DNA from: Clostridia bacterium
GTDB taxonomy: Bacteria > Bacillota > Clostridia > Oscillospirales > CAG-272
Reading direction: 5' to 3'
Length of the DNA: 37,492 nt
NCBI GenBank assembly: GCA_017412045.1
Contig: JAFQOX010000137.1
Location: 1 to 37,492, forward strand
Part shown: positions 8,101 to 16,069 of the stretch, piece after piece
How the letters are laid out: each line of letters starts with the position of its first letter
Position numbering within the stretch: the first letter of the stretch is position 1
Program-made: the position numbers and the translations under genes
The notes under the pieces: model-generated
Databases searched by the model: none
The model's input: only the letters and a program-made list of their open reading frames with translations
What the model was told of the DNA's origin: nothing

Positions 8101-8725
8101 CGGCAACGTCAACGTCAACGCGATCGAGGAATATAAAGAAGTCAAGGCGCAGTACGACGCGCTGGCGGCGCAGATCGACGATCTGAAGAAATCGAAGGAG
8201 AGCCTGCTGACCATCATCGCGGAGCTGGAGCTGGCCATGCAGAGAGACTTCGTGACGACGATCGAAGCCATCAACGCCAATTTCGGCAGGGTGTTCGCGG
8301 AGCTCTTCGGCGGCGGACGCGCGGAGATCAAGCTTTCCGACCCCGCGAACGTACTGGAAAGCGGCATCGATATCAACGTCGCGCCCCCCGGCAAGGTCAT
8401 CAAGAATATGTCTCTGCTCTCGGGCGGTGAGCAGGCGTTCGTGGCGATCGCCCTCTATTTTGCCATTCTGAACGTCAACCCGTCTCCGTTCTGCATTCTG
8501 GACGAGATCGAGGCGGCACTGGACGAGGTCAACGTCGATAAATTTGCGGAATACATCAAGAAATATTCAGACAAAACGCAGTTCGTGCTGATTACGCACC
8601 GCCGCGGCACGATGGAAGCCGCGGAGCGTCTGTACGGTGTCACCATGCGCGAAAAGGGCATTTCCGACGTCATTTCCATCGACGTGTCCGAGATCGAAAA
8701 GAAGATCGGCTTGGATCTGCAATAA
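5102..8725 (+). CDS. smc: Chromosome partition protein Smc
   Basis: ATP-driven chromosome-organising protein that dimerises and, with ScpA/ScpB, compacts and segregates DNA. The 1207-residue protein has an N-terminal ATPase half with Walker A GPNGSGKS (31-38), a long coiled coil (about 170-500) very rich in Glu/Ala/Lys, a hinge (about 508-676, GYSGAVRFIVSE to GGSFTGGSL), the return coiled coil (about 680-1030), and the C-terminal half with the ABC signature LSGGEQ near 1105 and Walker B CILDEIEAALD near 1129. Length is typical. ATG 5102 gives the conserved MRLKRLELQGFKSF start. Its ribosome-binding site GAAAGG (5082-5087) is 14 nt away, farther than usual, and a short out-of-frame ATG reading frame (5080-5121) overlaps the start. 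ftsY follows after 21 nt. Confidence 0.98.
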   Translation: MRLKRLELQGFKSFPDKTVISFDRGITVVVGPNGSGKSNISDAMRWVLGEISSKNIRGGKMDDVVFAGSQQRSPMGFAEVSVTFDNSEDEGKITALAEYDEITVTRRYYRVGESEYFINRKAVRLRDIHELFLNTGLGRDGYSIIGQGRIAEIISQKNEERRAIFEEAAGIARYRYQKTEATKKLEDTESNLVRIDDIAGVLGERLPPLEKESEKAKKYLELRDAKMAVDVALSLFDVDVAKAEADDLSAKLILAKTEFTEANEAQENLEKAEEQARGEEMTLKLETERIAAKILSLTGAVHENEANVRLTENNAVHLKETLLSSEEKIRALGESLSAAEAEEAKLSDEYDAASKRADALSEKEARTSRLAQTAEQALSEHEAASEALDAELTALREKQTQAVVAASVAAAREESDAQKFAEFEKNIEKHESDIALFDRRIETAKGKLDGYRKREAALKQELEAVQIRKREDEAKIKALTERKNNTFLEISQRKHKMQNLIRMEEFLEGYSGAVRFIVSEHKNGRIRLPDGSPARILGPVSRLISVPDQYSAALEIAFGQSLQNIIVEDEASAKASIAYLKKKNAGRATFYPISTMRGNEISENEVPAACREGLVAVASALVQCDEKYRGIVRSLLGRILIATDIDSANRIANALHFRYRIVTLDGQVINAGGSFTGGSLSSDGRILSRRLQIDKLGEEVATLDGAMARIQEEIDAQTAALESGKKRENGVLASLSGLKTLSDAETMQLTVLTSNRDAQGQTLDGLREEYGRLKEEIRLMREQAQALERQKLAYTEQIRAAEAKLGALAQRKATLSEELRTAQAAHTEATLEKTKAQAGLELLGQMLGGAKLHTRELRDTLEALRLTVLETNEKIRLGEEEAVRTKARIAALQAELEQTERRKSETAQRSLELEKKLTDFRFQSRELGDQRDRLYRVYTKIDAEYRTVLDRRDKLIAFLWDEYELTYTEAVKRAVMKVTAENRTESVAAQNKYKNQLRALGNVNVNAIEEYKEVKAQYDALAAQIDDLKKSKESLLTIIAELELAMQRDFVTTIEAINANFGRVFAELFGGGRAEIKLSDPANVLESGIDINVAPPGKVIKNMSLLSGGEQAFVAIALYFAILNVNPSPFCILDEIEAALDEVNVDKFAEYIKKYSDKTQFVLITHRRGTMEAAERLYGVTMREKGISDVISIDVSEIEKKIGLDLQ

Positions 8726-8746
8726 AAGCATGAAAGGAATACGATT

Positions 8747-9658
8747 ATGGGATTTTTTGATAAATTAAAACACGGACTTACCAAAACGAAAAAGGCCTTC
8801 GTCTCGGGAATCGACGCAATTTTCGGCTCCTACGAGGAGGTCGGCGAGGATCTGTTTGACGATCTCGAGGAGCTTCTCGTTTGCTCCGACATCGGCGCGG
8901 AGACCGCCATGGAGATTCTGGACAGACTCCGCGACCGCATTTACGAGGAGCGCATCACGATCCCCAACGTCGCGAAGATCGAGCTTTTCGATATTCTGAG
9001 CGATATGATCGGCGAATGCGAGCCGATCCGCTACGAAAAGGGAAAGATGACCGTCATTCTCGTCATCGGTGTCAACGGCGTGGGCAAAACGACCTCCATC
9101 GCCAAGATGGCTTACGACATCAAGCGAAACGGCAAAAAGGTCTTGCTTGCGGCGGCGGATACCTTCCGCGCGGCTGCCATCGACCAGCTCTCCGTCTGGG
9201 CGGGAAGAGCGGGTGTTGATCTGATCGCGCAGAGCGAGGGCTCCGATCCTGCGGCGGTCGTATTCGATGCGGCGGCTGCCGCGAAAAAGCGCGGTACGGA
9301 CGTTCTGATCATCGACACCGCGGGCAGACTCCACAACAAAAAGAATCTGATGAACGAGCTGGAAAAGATCAACCGCGTCATTTCCAGAGAGCTTCCCGAC
9401 GCGATCCGCGAAACCCTGCTGGTGCTCGACGCCACGACGGGCCAGAACGCCGTGATCCAGGCGAAGGAATTCAAAAACACCGCCGACATTACGGGTCTGG
9501 TGCTGACCAAGCTGGACGGCACGGCAAAGGGCGGCATCGTCATCTCGATCCGAAAGGAGCTCGGCATTCCCGTGAAATTCATCGGCGTCGGCGAGAAAAT
9601 CGACGATCTTCAGCCGTTCGATCACAACGATTTCATCGGCGCGCTCTTTGAACGCTGA
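8747..9658 (+). CDS. ftsY: Signal recognition particle receptor FtsY
   Basis: SRP-family GTPase that docks ribosome-nascent chain-SRP complexes at the membrane for delivery to SecYEG. The 303-residue protein has a short N domain (about 1-90), G1 GVNGVGKTT near 108-116, the SRP-type DTFRAAAIDQL segment, G3 DTAGRL near 191, and the TKLDGTAKGG G4 segment near 254. The N-terminal acidic A domain of enterobacterial FtsY is nearly absent, as in many Bacillota. ATG 8747 has GAAAGGA 11 nt upstream. It is last in the plsX-rnc-smc cluster. Confidence 0.97.
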   Translation: MGFFDKLKHGLTKTKKAFVSGIDAIFGSYEEVGEDLFDDLEELLVCSDIGAETAMEILDRLRDRIYEERITIPNVAKIELFDILSDMIGECEPIRYEKGKMTVILVIGVNGVGKTTSIAKMAYDIKRNGKKVLLAAADTFRAAAIDQLSVWAGRAGVDLIAQSEGSDPAAVVFDAAAAAKKRGTDVLIIDTAGRLHNKKNLMNELEKINRVISRELPDAIRETLLVLDATTGQNAVIQAKEFKNTADITGLVLTKLDGTAKGGIVISIRKELGIPVKFIGVGEKIDDLQPFDHNDFIGALFER

Positions 9659-9757
9659 TTTTTGCGGATTGGGGCAGCAGGCTCTGCTTTTCGACAAATA
9701 AATCGAACGCTCTGTCCTATAATGATAAATGATAATAATAAAGAATGGAGAATTACC

Positions 9758-10375
9758 ATGTCCAAGCTTGTCATGGCGTCCAATAACCGCCATAAAATCA
9801 AAGAAATTGAAACCTTTTTGCACATGCTTTGCCCCAACGACAGGGACGGCAAGCCCTTTGAGATTCTCTCGCTTGCCGAAATCGGCTATACCGACGACAT
9901 CGTGGAGGACGGAGAGACCTTTGAGGATAACGCGCTGATCAAGGCGCGCACGGTCGCGAAGCTCGGTTATATCGGCATTGCCGACGACTCGGGCCTCTGC
10001 GTGGACGCGCTGAACGGCGATCCCGGCGTTTACTCCGCACGCTACGCGGGCGGACACGACGACGTGGAGAACAACCGTAAGATTCTGGAAAACCTGAAGA
10101 ACGTCCCCGCGGAAAAGAGAAGCGCGCATTTCGTATCGGTCATCGCGTGCGTCTTCCCGGACGGCAGAGAGCTGATCGCCAGAGGCGAATGCCCCGGAAC
10201 GATGCTTTTTGATTACAGAGGCAACGGCGGCTTCGGCTACGATCCCCTGTTCCTGTACGAGCCGATGGGCAAAACCTTCGCGGAGATGAACGCCGAGGAA
10301 AAGAACGCCGTCAGCCACCGCGCGCGTGCCATGGCGAAATTCGCGCAGCTTTTCAAGGAAGCTTACTTAGGATAA
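9758..10375 (+). CDS. rdgB: XTP/dITP diphosphatase (RdgB/HAM1 family)
   Basis: Hydrolyses non-canonical purine triphosphates (XTP, dITP, ITP) to monophosphates, keeping them out of DNA and RNA. The 205-residue protein starts at ATG 9758, preceded by ATGGAG; the frame is open further upstream (to 9662), but that part lacks family sequence. Seen motifs: LVMASNNRHKIKEI at the N-terminus (substrate-phosphate binding), GETFEDNALIKA near 50, the signature ADDSGLCVDALNGDPGVYSARY near 73-94, GGFGYDPLF near 167, and SHRARA near the end. The 99-bp gap after ftsY contains a TATAAT at 9718-9723 but no convincing -35 box, so a separate promoter is only possible. yhbY follows at 19 nt. Confidence 0.95.
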   Translation: MSKLVMASNNRHKIKEIETFLHMLCPNDRDGKPFEILSLAEIGYTDDIVEDGETFEDNALIKARTVAKLGYIGIADDSGLCVDALNGDPGVYSARYAGGHDDVENNRKILENLKNVPAEKRSAHFVSVIACVFPDGRELIARGECPGTMLFDYRGNGGFGYDPLFLYEPMGKTFAEMNAEEKNAVSHRARAMAKFAQLFKEAYLG

Positions 10376-10394
10376 CGGAAAGGACGGTCATATC

Positions 10395-10688
10395 ATGTTG
10401 ACGAGCAAACAGCGCGCGTACCTGCGCGCGATGGCAAATACTTACGATACGATCTATCAGATCGGAAAGGGCGGCATCGGGGATATGATGGTATCCCAGC
10501 TTGACGCCACGCTGGAGGCGAGAGAGCTGATCAAGCTCCGCACGCTGGATATGTGCGAATACGGCCCCCGCGAGGCGGGTGAAATTCTCGCGGAGAAGCT
10601 CGGCGCGGATCTCGTCGCCGTGACGGGAACCAGATTTATTCTTTACAGAGAATCCAAAAAGAAAAAACGCATCGAGTTGCCCAAATAA
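10395..10688 (+). CDS. yhbY: CRM-domain RNA-binding protein YhbY (ribosome assembly)
   Basis: A 97-residue single CRM-domain protein. The family binds pre-50S ribosomal particles and 23S rRNA precursors. Seen features: MLTSKQRAYLRAMAN at the start, then QIGKGGIGDMMVSQLDATLEARELIKL carrying the GxxG-type loop of CRM domains, and a basic C-terminal tail (ESKKKKRIELPK). Length is normal. The ATG at 10395 follows GGAAAGGA. It lies between rdgB and nadD, its customary place in Clostridia, and is probably co-transcribed with them. Confidence 0.93.
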   Translation: MLTSKQRAYLRAMANTYDTIYQIGKGGIGDMMVSQLDATLEARELIKLRTLDMCEYGPREAGEILAEKLGADLVAVTGTRFILYRESKKKKRIELPK

Positions 10689-10715
10689 AATCAATCAGAG
10701 AAAGGCGTGGTCACT

Positions 10716-11327
10716 ATGATGAAGGTCGGTATTTTCGGCGGCACCTTCAACCCGATCCATAAGGGACATATCGAAGCCGCGTACGCTTTTCTTCGCTGCG
10801 TCGAGCCGGACAGGCTTTTCGTGATCCCGACGAAGATTCCGCCGCATAAGGCGATTACGGCGCACGACGACCCCGAAATCCGTCTGGAGATGACGAGAAG
10901 GGCTTTTGCGGAAAACGCGGAATTCGCGGGACGTATCGAGGTTTCCGATATTGAAATCCGAAGCGAAGGAAAAAGCTATACCTATTATACCTTACAGAAA
11001 TTGAAAGCCATGGGCTTTGACGATTTTTATCTCTATTGCGGAACGGATATGCTCCTTTCGTTCGATACTTGGTTCCGCTTTGAGGAGATTCTTTCCATGT
11101 GTACGCTCGCGTATGCGAGCCGTCTGGAGAACGCCTGTCCCGAGGCGGCGGAAAAGATCGCCATGCTCCGCGAGCGCTACGGCGCGCGGATCATCGAAAT
11201 TCCGCTCGATCCCATCGAGATCTCCTCCAGCGAGATCCGAGGGACGATCGCCGCGGGCGGAGATGCATCCGCATATCTGACGCCCGCCGTGCTGGAATTT
11301 ATAGGGGAAAGGGGACTTTACCGATGA
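10716..11327 (+). CDS. nadD: Nicotinate-nucleotide adenylyltransferase NadD
   Basis: Adenylates nicotinate mononucleotide to deamido-NAD in NAD biosynthesis. The 203-residue protein has the nucleotidyltransferase start KVGIFGGTFNPIHKGHI with the (H/T)xGH-type motif (HKGH), IPTKIPPHK near 46, and the ISSSEIRGTI motif near 170, equivalent to the ISSTxIR ATP site. The reading frame could begin at a GTG at 10707, but ATG 10716 gives better spacing to GAGAAAGG (10697-10704) and the normal N-terminus. Its TGA overlaps the ATG of yqeK (ATGA at 11324-11327), indicating translational coupling. Confidence 0.95.
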   Translation: MMKVGIFGGTFNPIHKGHIEAAYAFLRCVEPDRLFVIPTKIPPHKAITAHDDPEIRLEMTRRAFAENAEFAGRIEVSDIEIRSEGKSYTYYTLQKLKAMGFDDFYLYCGTDMLLSFDTWFRFEEILSMCTLAYASRLENACPEAAEKIAMLRERYGARIIEIPLDPIEISSSEIRGTIAAGGDASAYLTPAVLEFIGERGLYR

Positions 11328-11953
11328 ACGCCGTACGGGAAGCGCGTCTCTCGCTGATCCGCGAGAGGCTGCCGCTTTACGAGGACGCCAAACGGTTGGA
11401 GCATACGGTGGGCGTCTACAAGGAATGTCAGTGGCTTGCGAAAAAATTCGGACTTTCCGAGGAGGATTCCTATACGGTCTGCGCGGCGGCGCTTCTGCAC
11501 GATATTGCCAAGAATCTTTCCCACGGACAGGCGCTGGAGATATGCGAGCGCTACGGCGTACAGCCTCCCGCCGTACCTGCGGTCATGCACCAGTATACGG
11601 GCGCCTTTCTCGCAAGAGAGGTTTTCGGCGAGGAGATCGTGACGGATGCGGTCTGCTCCGCGATCCTTTGCCATACGACGGGCAAGGTCGGTATGACGGT
11701 GACGGATAAAATGCTTTTCGTTGCCGATTTTACAGAGGCGGGACGAAAATACCGCTCCTGCCGCGATATTCGGGAATATTTACACAGTGAATGTGAGAAA
11801 ATAAACAAAAATGAAAAAACGGCGCTTTCCCGTTTACTGAACGACACTGTGAAACGCATCGTCGGCTTTACGGTGACTTACCTGATCGAAAAGGGTAAGC
11901 CCATCGATGCCGATATGATCCTGACCTGGAATGAGATAGTTTCGGAAAATTGA
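11324..11953 (+). CDS. yqeK: HD-domain protein YqeK, probable diadenosine tetraphosphate hydrolase
   Basis: 209 residues beginning at the ATG that overlaps nadD's stop; the longer in-frame extension lies inside nadD and is rejected. HD-type metal ligands are visible: H27 in RLEHTVGVY, H59-D60 in LLHDIAKN, a later His in VMHQYTGAF and D in FVADFTEAGRKY. The family symmetrically cleaves Ap4A to two ADP, linking it to stress signalling. Gene order nadD-yqeK-LCP-rsfS is standard in Bacillota. The LCP gene starts 31 nt after the stop. Confidence 0.93.
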   Translation: MNAVREARLSLIRERLPLYEDAKRLEHTVGVYKECQWLAKKFGLSEEDSYTVCAAALLHDIAKNLSHGQALEICERYGVQPPAVPAVMHQYTGAFLAREVFGEEIVTDAVCSAILCHTTGKVGMTVTDKMLFVADFTEAGRKYRSCRDIREYLHSECEKINKNEKTALSRLLNDTVKRIVGFTVTYLIEKGKPIDADMILTWNEIVSEN

Positions 11954-11984
11954 GTCGTTTTTCGGTAAAAACGAGGAATCGATC

Positions 11985-13133
11985 ATGGATCAAAATAAAA
12001 ACGGAATTCAAAAAGTAAATTGCCAAAAAAGAAAAATCAAAAAATCTGTGTTGTGTACGGCTTTTGCGATTGCGGGTATTATCATTTTGACGATTGTGCT
12101 GACGTTTATATTTTATTCTCCGAAGGTGGACGAAGCGCCGCATTTTTCAACACAACCGAGTGGAAAAGGCGAGGCGGTGTCACCCGATTCCGAAGCCGCG
12201 TCCTCCGTTTACGAACGAAAGGAAGGGTTCTATACCTTTCTGATCGCGGGCATCGATGCCTTTTCCAACAATACGGACGTGATGATGCTGGCATCTCTGG
12301 ATACCGAAAAGGGAAAGATCGAGATCGTGCAGATCCCGCGCGACACCTATATCAATAAGACCGTCGGCGGCTACGCGAGCCTGACGAGGGTCAACGCGGT
12401 CTACGCCGCGGAATATAACCGACAGGTCAGCAGCGGCGTTTCTGCCAGATCGGCGAGAACGCTCGCCATGCAGGACCTGACGAAAAGACTCTCCGAAGCG
12501 CTCTGCATCAACATTGACGAATACGTGCTGATTGATACCAAGGGCTTCCGCCACGTCATCGACGCGGTCGGCGGCATCGATTACGACGTGCCGCGGGATA
12601 TGTTCTACGAGGACCCCGCGCAGGACCTCTATATCAATCTGAAGGCGGGCTATCAGCATTTGGACGGCGCCCAATGCGAGCAACTGATCCGCTACCGTTC
12701 GGGCTATGCGACGGGTGACATCGGCCGCGTGGAAATGCGGGGCGATTTTATGACGCAGGTCTTTCAGCAGGTGAAGAACAGGATCACCGTGGATTCCATG
12801 CTCAGACTGATCCGCGACAAGGAGATCATGCAGAAAATCCGCACCTCCATGTCCCTGATGGATATGCTCGCTTACGTTAGAATGGCTTATCGGCTCGGCG
12901 ACGATGCCGTCAGCGTGCGCACGCTTTCCGGCTCCGTCGTACAGAATCCTGAAACGGGCGCGTGGATCTACTATTGCCTGAACAAAAAGGGCGCGCTGAA
13001 GGATATCAACGAATGTCTGAACGTGTATAAGACGGATATTGATATTTCTATTTTTGATCGGAAGGGCTTTTTCTCGGGAACGAAGGGTGCGTCCGACCAT
13101 TATCTTTACGAATATTATCATCATGAAATATAA
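11985..13133 (+). CDS. LytR-CpsA-Psr (LCP) family cell-wall glycopolymer ligase
   Basis: 382-residue membrane-anchored protein. Residues 1-20 are basic and cytoplasmic, about 21-44 form one membrane span, and the rest should be outside. The LCP catalytic domain runs from about 82 (FYTFLIAGIDA..NNTDVMMLASLD) through IPRDTYI near 118-124 to an RYRSGYATGDIGRVEMR segment near 231-247; the Arg and Asp residues in these segments match those that bind the polyprenyl pyrophosphate head group. LCP enzymes transfer teichoic acid or polysaccharide from lipid carrier to peptidoglycan. The exact polymer cannot be told. ATG 11985 follows GAGGAA. Location between yqeK and rsfS is conserved in Clostridia. 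Confidence 0.92.
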   Translation: MDQNKNGIQKVNCQKRKIKKSVLCTAFAIAGIIILTIVLTFIFYSPKVDEAPHFSTQPSGKGEAVSPDSEAASSVYERKEGFYTFLIAGIDAFSNNTDVMMLASLDTEKGKIEIVQIPRDTYINKTVGGYASLTRVNAVYAAEYNRQVSSGVSARSARTLAMQDLTKRLSEALCINIDEYVLIDTKGFRHVIDAVGGIDYDVPRDMFYEDPAQDLYINLKAGYQHLDGAQCEQLIRYRSGYATGDIGRVEMRGDFMTQVFQQVKNRITVDSMLRLIRDKEIMQKIRTSMSLMDMLAYVRMAYRLGDDAVSVRTLSGSVVQNPETGAWIYYCLNKKGALKDINECLNVYKTDIDISIFDRKGFFSGTKGASDHYLYEYYHHEI

Positions 13134-13159
13134 TTAATCAAACAGAAGGGAGAATCACC

Positions 13160-13549
13160 ATGGAATTGGAAAATATGAAACTCGGCTCTTTGGAGAACGC
13201 AACGCCTCGTGAGCTTGCGGATGCCATCGTGAAAATTCTCGACGCGAAAAAGGCGAGAGATATCCGTCTTTTGAAATTCAGGGAAGGCAACGACCTGACG
13301 GATTATTTCGTGCTTTGCTCCGGTACCGCGACCACCCAGATCAAGGGCTACGCGGGCGAGATCGAATACAGACTCGGCGAAGCGGGCGTAAAGCCCTTCC
13401 ATATTGACGGCTATGAGACCGGCACGTGGATCGCTATGGACTATGCGCACGTCATCGTGCACATTTTCCACAAGAACGAGAGAGAATTTTATAAGCTCGA
13501 AAAGCTTTGGAACGATGCGGAAGAAATTCCGCTCGTGCTCGAAGCATAA
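13160..13549 (+). CDS. rsfS: Ribosomal silencing factor RsfS
   Basis: 129-residue protein of the RsfS/Iojap/YbeB family, which binds ribosomal protein L14 and blocks 30S-50S joining under starvation. The core is clear: AIVKILDAKKARDIRLLKF, then LTDYFVLCSGTATTQIKGYAGEIEYRL, and WIAMDYAHVIVHIFHKNEREFYKLEKLW at the C-terminus. ATG 13160 has GAAGGGAG upstream. leuS begins 38 nt after the stop. Confidence 0.95.
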   Translation: MELENMKLGSLENATPRELADAIVKILDAKKARDIRLLKFREGNDLTDYFVLCSGTATTQIKGYAGEIEYRLGEAGVKPFHIDGYETGTWIAMDYAHVIVHIFHKNEREFYKLEKLWNDAEEIPLVLEA

Positions 13550-13586
13550 TGATACATTAATATACTTTGGAGGAGAAATCAAAACC

Positions 13587-15989
13587 ATGTCCTATAATTT
13601 TAAAGCCATTGAAGAAAAATGGCAGAAGGCTTGGGATGACGCCCATGCGTTTGAAGCGAAGAACGATTACTCGCTTCCCAAATTCTACGCGTTGGTCGAA
13701 TTCCCTTATCCCAGCGGCGCAGGTATGCACGTTGGTCACATCAAGGCATATTCCGGCCTTGAGGTCGTTTCCAGAAAGAAGAGAATGCAGGGCTATAACG
13801 TCCTGTTCCCGATCGGCTTCGACGCCTTCGGTCTTCCCACGGAAAACTCCGCGATCAAGTTCAATACGCACCCCCGCGTGCTGACGGACAGAAATATCGA
13901 AAAATTCACGGCGCAGCTCAAAAAGGTCGGCTTTTCCTTCGACTGGACCCGCGTGATCGACACCACGGACGAGGACTACTACAAGTGGACCCAGTGGATC
14001 TTCCGCAAAATGTTCGACGAAGGTCTCGTTTTCCGCGCGACCACGCTCGTCAACTACTGCCCGCACTGCGCAGTCGTTCTCTCCAACGAGGACTCCCAGG
14101 GCGGTAAATGCGACATCTGCGGCAGTGACGTCGTCCAGAAGTCCAAGGACGTCTGGTATCTGAGAATCACCGAATACGCAGACAAGCTTCTTCAGGGTCT
14201 GGAAAAGGTGGATTATCTGCCCAACATCAAGCTCCAGCAGGAAAACTGGATCGGCAGATCCGAGGGCGCCTTCGCAAACTTTGCGCTCACCGGCTGTGAG
14301 GATTCCCTGCGCATCTATACCACCAGATGCGACACGATGTTCGGCGTAACCTTCATGGTTATCGCGCCCGAGCATCCGATCATTGAAAAATACCGCGACC
14401 GCATTTCCAACATCGACGCGCTCGACGCGTATAAGGAGGAATGCGCAAAGAAAACGGAATTCGAGCGTACCCAGCTCGTCAAGGATAAGACGGGCGTGCG
14501 CATCGAGGGCATTTCCGCGATCAACCCCGCAAACGGCAAGGAAATTCCGATCTACATTTCCGACTACGTTATGATGGGCTACGGCACGGGCGCGATCATG
14601 GCGGTTCCCGCGCACGACGAACGCGACTACGATTTCGCAAAGAAATTCGGCATTGATATTATCGAAGTTATCAGCGGCGGCGACATTTCCAAGGCGGCTT
14701 ATACGGGCGACGGCGAAATGGTCAACTCCGACTTCCTCAACGGCATCAAGACCAAGAAGGAAGCCATCGAAAAAATGCTCGCATATCTCACCGAAAAGGG
14801 CATCGGTGAAAAGGGTATCCAGTACAAGATGAAGGACTGGGCGTTCAACAGACAGAGATATTGGGGCGAGCCGATCCCGATCGTTCACTGCCCGCACTGC
14901 GGCATGGTCGGCGTTCCCTACGAGGAGCTTCCTCTCCGTCTGCCCGATATGGAAAACTTCGAGCCCGGCGAAGGCGGCGAAAGCCCGCTGGCAAAGGTAG
15001 AATCCTTCGTGAACTGCACCTGCCCGAAATGCGGCGGCGCGGCGAAGAGAGAAACGGATACCATGCCTCAGTGGGCAGGCTCCTCCTGGTACTTCCTGCG
15101 CTACTGCGATCCCAAGAACGGCGAAGCGCTCGCTTCCAAGGAAGCGCTCGACTATTGGATGCCCGTTGACTGGTATAACGGCGGTATGGAGCACGTTACC
15201 CGTCACATGATCTACTCCCGCTTCTGGCATCACTTCCTCTACGACATCGGCGCAGTTCCGGAATCCGAACCTTACGCAAAGCGTACCGCGCAGGGTCTGA
15301 TCCTCGGTCCCGACGGTGAAAAGATGAGTAAATCCAAGGGCAACGTCGTTGACCCCAACGATGTTGTGGAAGAATACGGCGCAGACGTTCTCCGCGTATA
15401 CATCCTCTTCATGGGCGATTACGGCTCTGCGGCTCCGTGGTCCCCCTCCAGCATCAAGGGTTGTAAGCGCTTCCTGGAGCGTACCGAGGGCCTGATGTAT
15501 ATGGCAAAGGGCGAGGGCGTGACCAAGAAGCTCGAAACCGCTTTCCATAAGACGATCAAGAAGGTAACGAACGACATCGACACCATGAAGTTCAATACCG
15601 CGATCGCTTCCATGATGGCTCTGCTCAACGAGATCTACGATGCAAAATCCCTGACCGTTGACGAGCTCAAGATCTTCGTGAAGCTGCTCGCTCCCTTCGC
15701 GCCTCACCTGGCGGAGGAGCTCTGGCACAGACTCGGTGAGGAAACGCTCGTTTCCCTCGAGGCATGGCCGACCTACGACGAAGCAAAGACGGTTGACAAT
15801 ACCGTGACCATCGCCGTTGCCGTCATGGGTAAGACCAAGGACACCGTACAGATCCCCGCCGATGCGGACGAGGACACCGCGTTTGCCGCCGCTATGGCAA
15901 GCGAAAAGGTTGCAAACCTCGTCGCGGGCAAGACGATCGTCAAGAAGATCTACGTCAAGAATAAGATTTTCAACATTATCGCGAAATAA
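13587..15989 (+). CDS. leuS: Leucine--tRNA ligase
   Basis: Class I aminoacyl-tRNA synthetase charging tRNA-Leu. The 800-residue protein has the HIGH motif as HVGH at 48-51 (PYPSGAGMHVGH), the KMSKS motif at 579-583, an editing CP1 domain with the GTGAIMAVPAHDERD segment near 331-345, two Cys-rich zinc-type knots (CPHCAVVLSNEDSQGGKCDICG and CPHCGMVG..CTCPKCGG), and a C-terminal anticodon-binding domain. ATG 13587 follows TTGGAGGAG; a longer in-frame extension would overlap rsfS and is not credible. No T-box leader is present in the 37 nt before it, so it depends on upstream operon transcription. A strong terminator follows. Confidence 0.98.
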   Translation: MSYNFKAIEEKWQKAWDDAHAFEAKNDYSLPKFYALVEFPYPSGAGMHVGHIKAYSGLEVVSRKKRMQGYNVLFPIGFDAFGLPTENSAIKFNTHPRVLTDRNIEKFTAQLKKVGFSFDWTRVIDTTDEDYYKWTQWIFRKMFDEGLVFRATTLVNYCPHCAVVLSNEDSQGGKCDICGSDVVQKSKDVWYLRITEYADKLLQGLEKVDYLPNIKLQQENWIGRSEGAFANFALTGCEDSLRIYTTRCDTMFGVTFMVIAPEHPIIEKYRDRISNIDALDAYKEECAKKTEFERTQLVKDKTGVRIEGISAINPANGKEIPIYISDYVMMGYGTGAIMAVPAHDERDYDFAKKFGIDIIEVISGGDISKAAYTGDGEMVNSDFLNGIKTKKEAIEKMLAYLTEKGIGEKGIQYKMKDWAFNRQRYWGEPIPIVHCPHCGMVGVPYEELPLRLPDMENFEPGEGGESPLAKVESFVNCTCPKCGGAAKRETDTMPQWAGSSWYFLRYCDPKNGEALASKEALDYWMPVDWYNGGMEHVTRHMIYSRFWHHFLYDIGAVPESEPYAKRTAQGLILGPDGEKMSKSKGNVVDPNDVVEEYGADVLRVYILFMGDYGSAAPWSPSSIKGCKRFLERTEGLMYMAKGEGVTKKLETAFHKTIKKVTNDIDTMKFNTAIASMMALLNEIYDAKSLTVDELKIFVKLLAPFAPHLAEELWHRLGEETLVSLEAWPTYDEAKTVDNTVTIAVAVMGKTKDTVQIPADADEDTAFAAAMASEKVANLVAGKTIVKKIYVKNKIFNIIAK

Positions 15990-16009
15990 GCGGTAAGCCG
16001 GAAGACCGC

Positions 16010-16043
16010 AAAATCCGCAGAAGCTTGCTTTCTGCGGATTTTT
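16010..16043 (+). terminator. Rho-independent terminator after leuS
   Basis: AAAATCCGCAGAA (16010-16022) pairs with TTCTGCGGATTTT (16030-16042) around the loop GCTTGCT, followed by T-rich sequence. It lies 20 nt beyond the leuS stop and 27 nt before the next gene, which leaves little room for a separate promoter. Confidence 0.88.
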
Positions 16044-16069
16044 ACTTGAAATGAAAGAAAGGTGCAACG

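Noticed and set aside
9690-9723. Full promoter before rdgB
   Set aside because: TATAAT at 9718-9723 is good, but the nearest -35-like TCGACA is 21 bp away, so I do not list it as a feature.
13550-13586. T-box or other leucine-responsive leader before leuS
   Set aside because: The gap is only 37 nt and contains just a ribosome-binding site.
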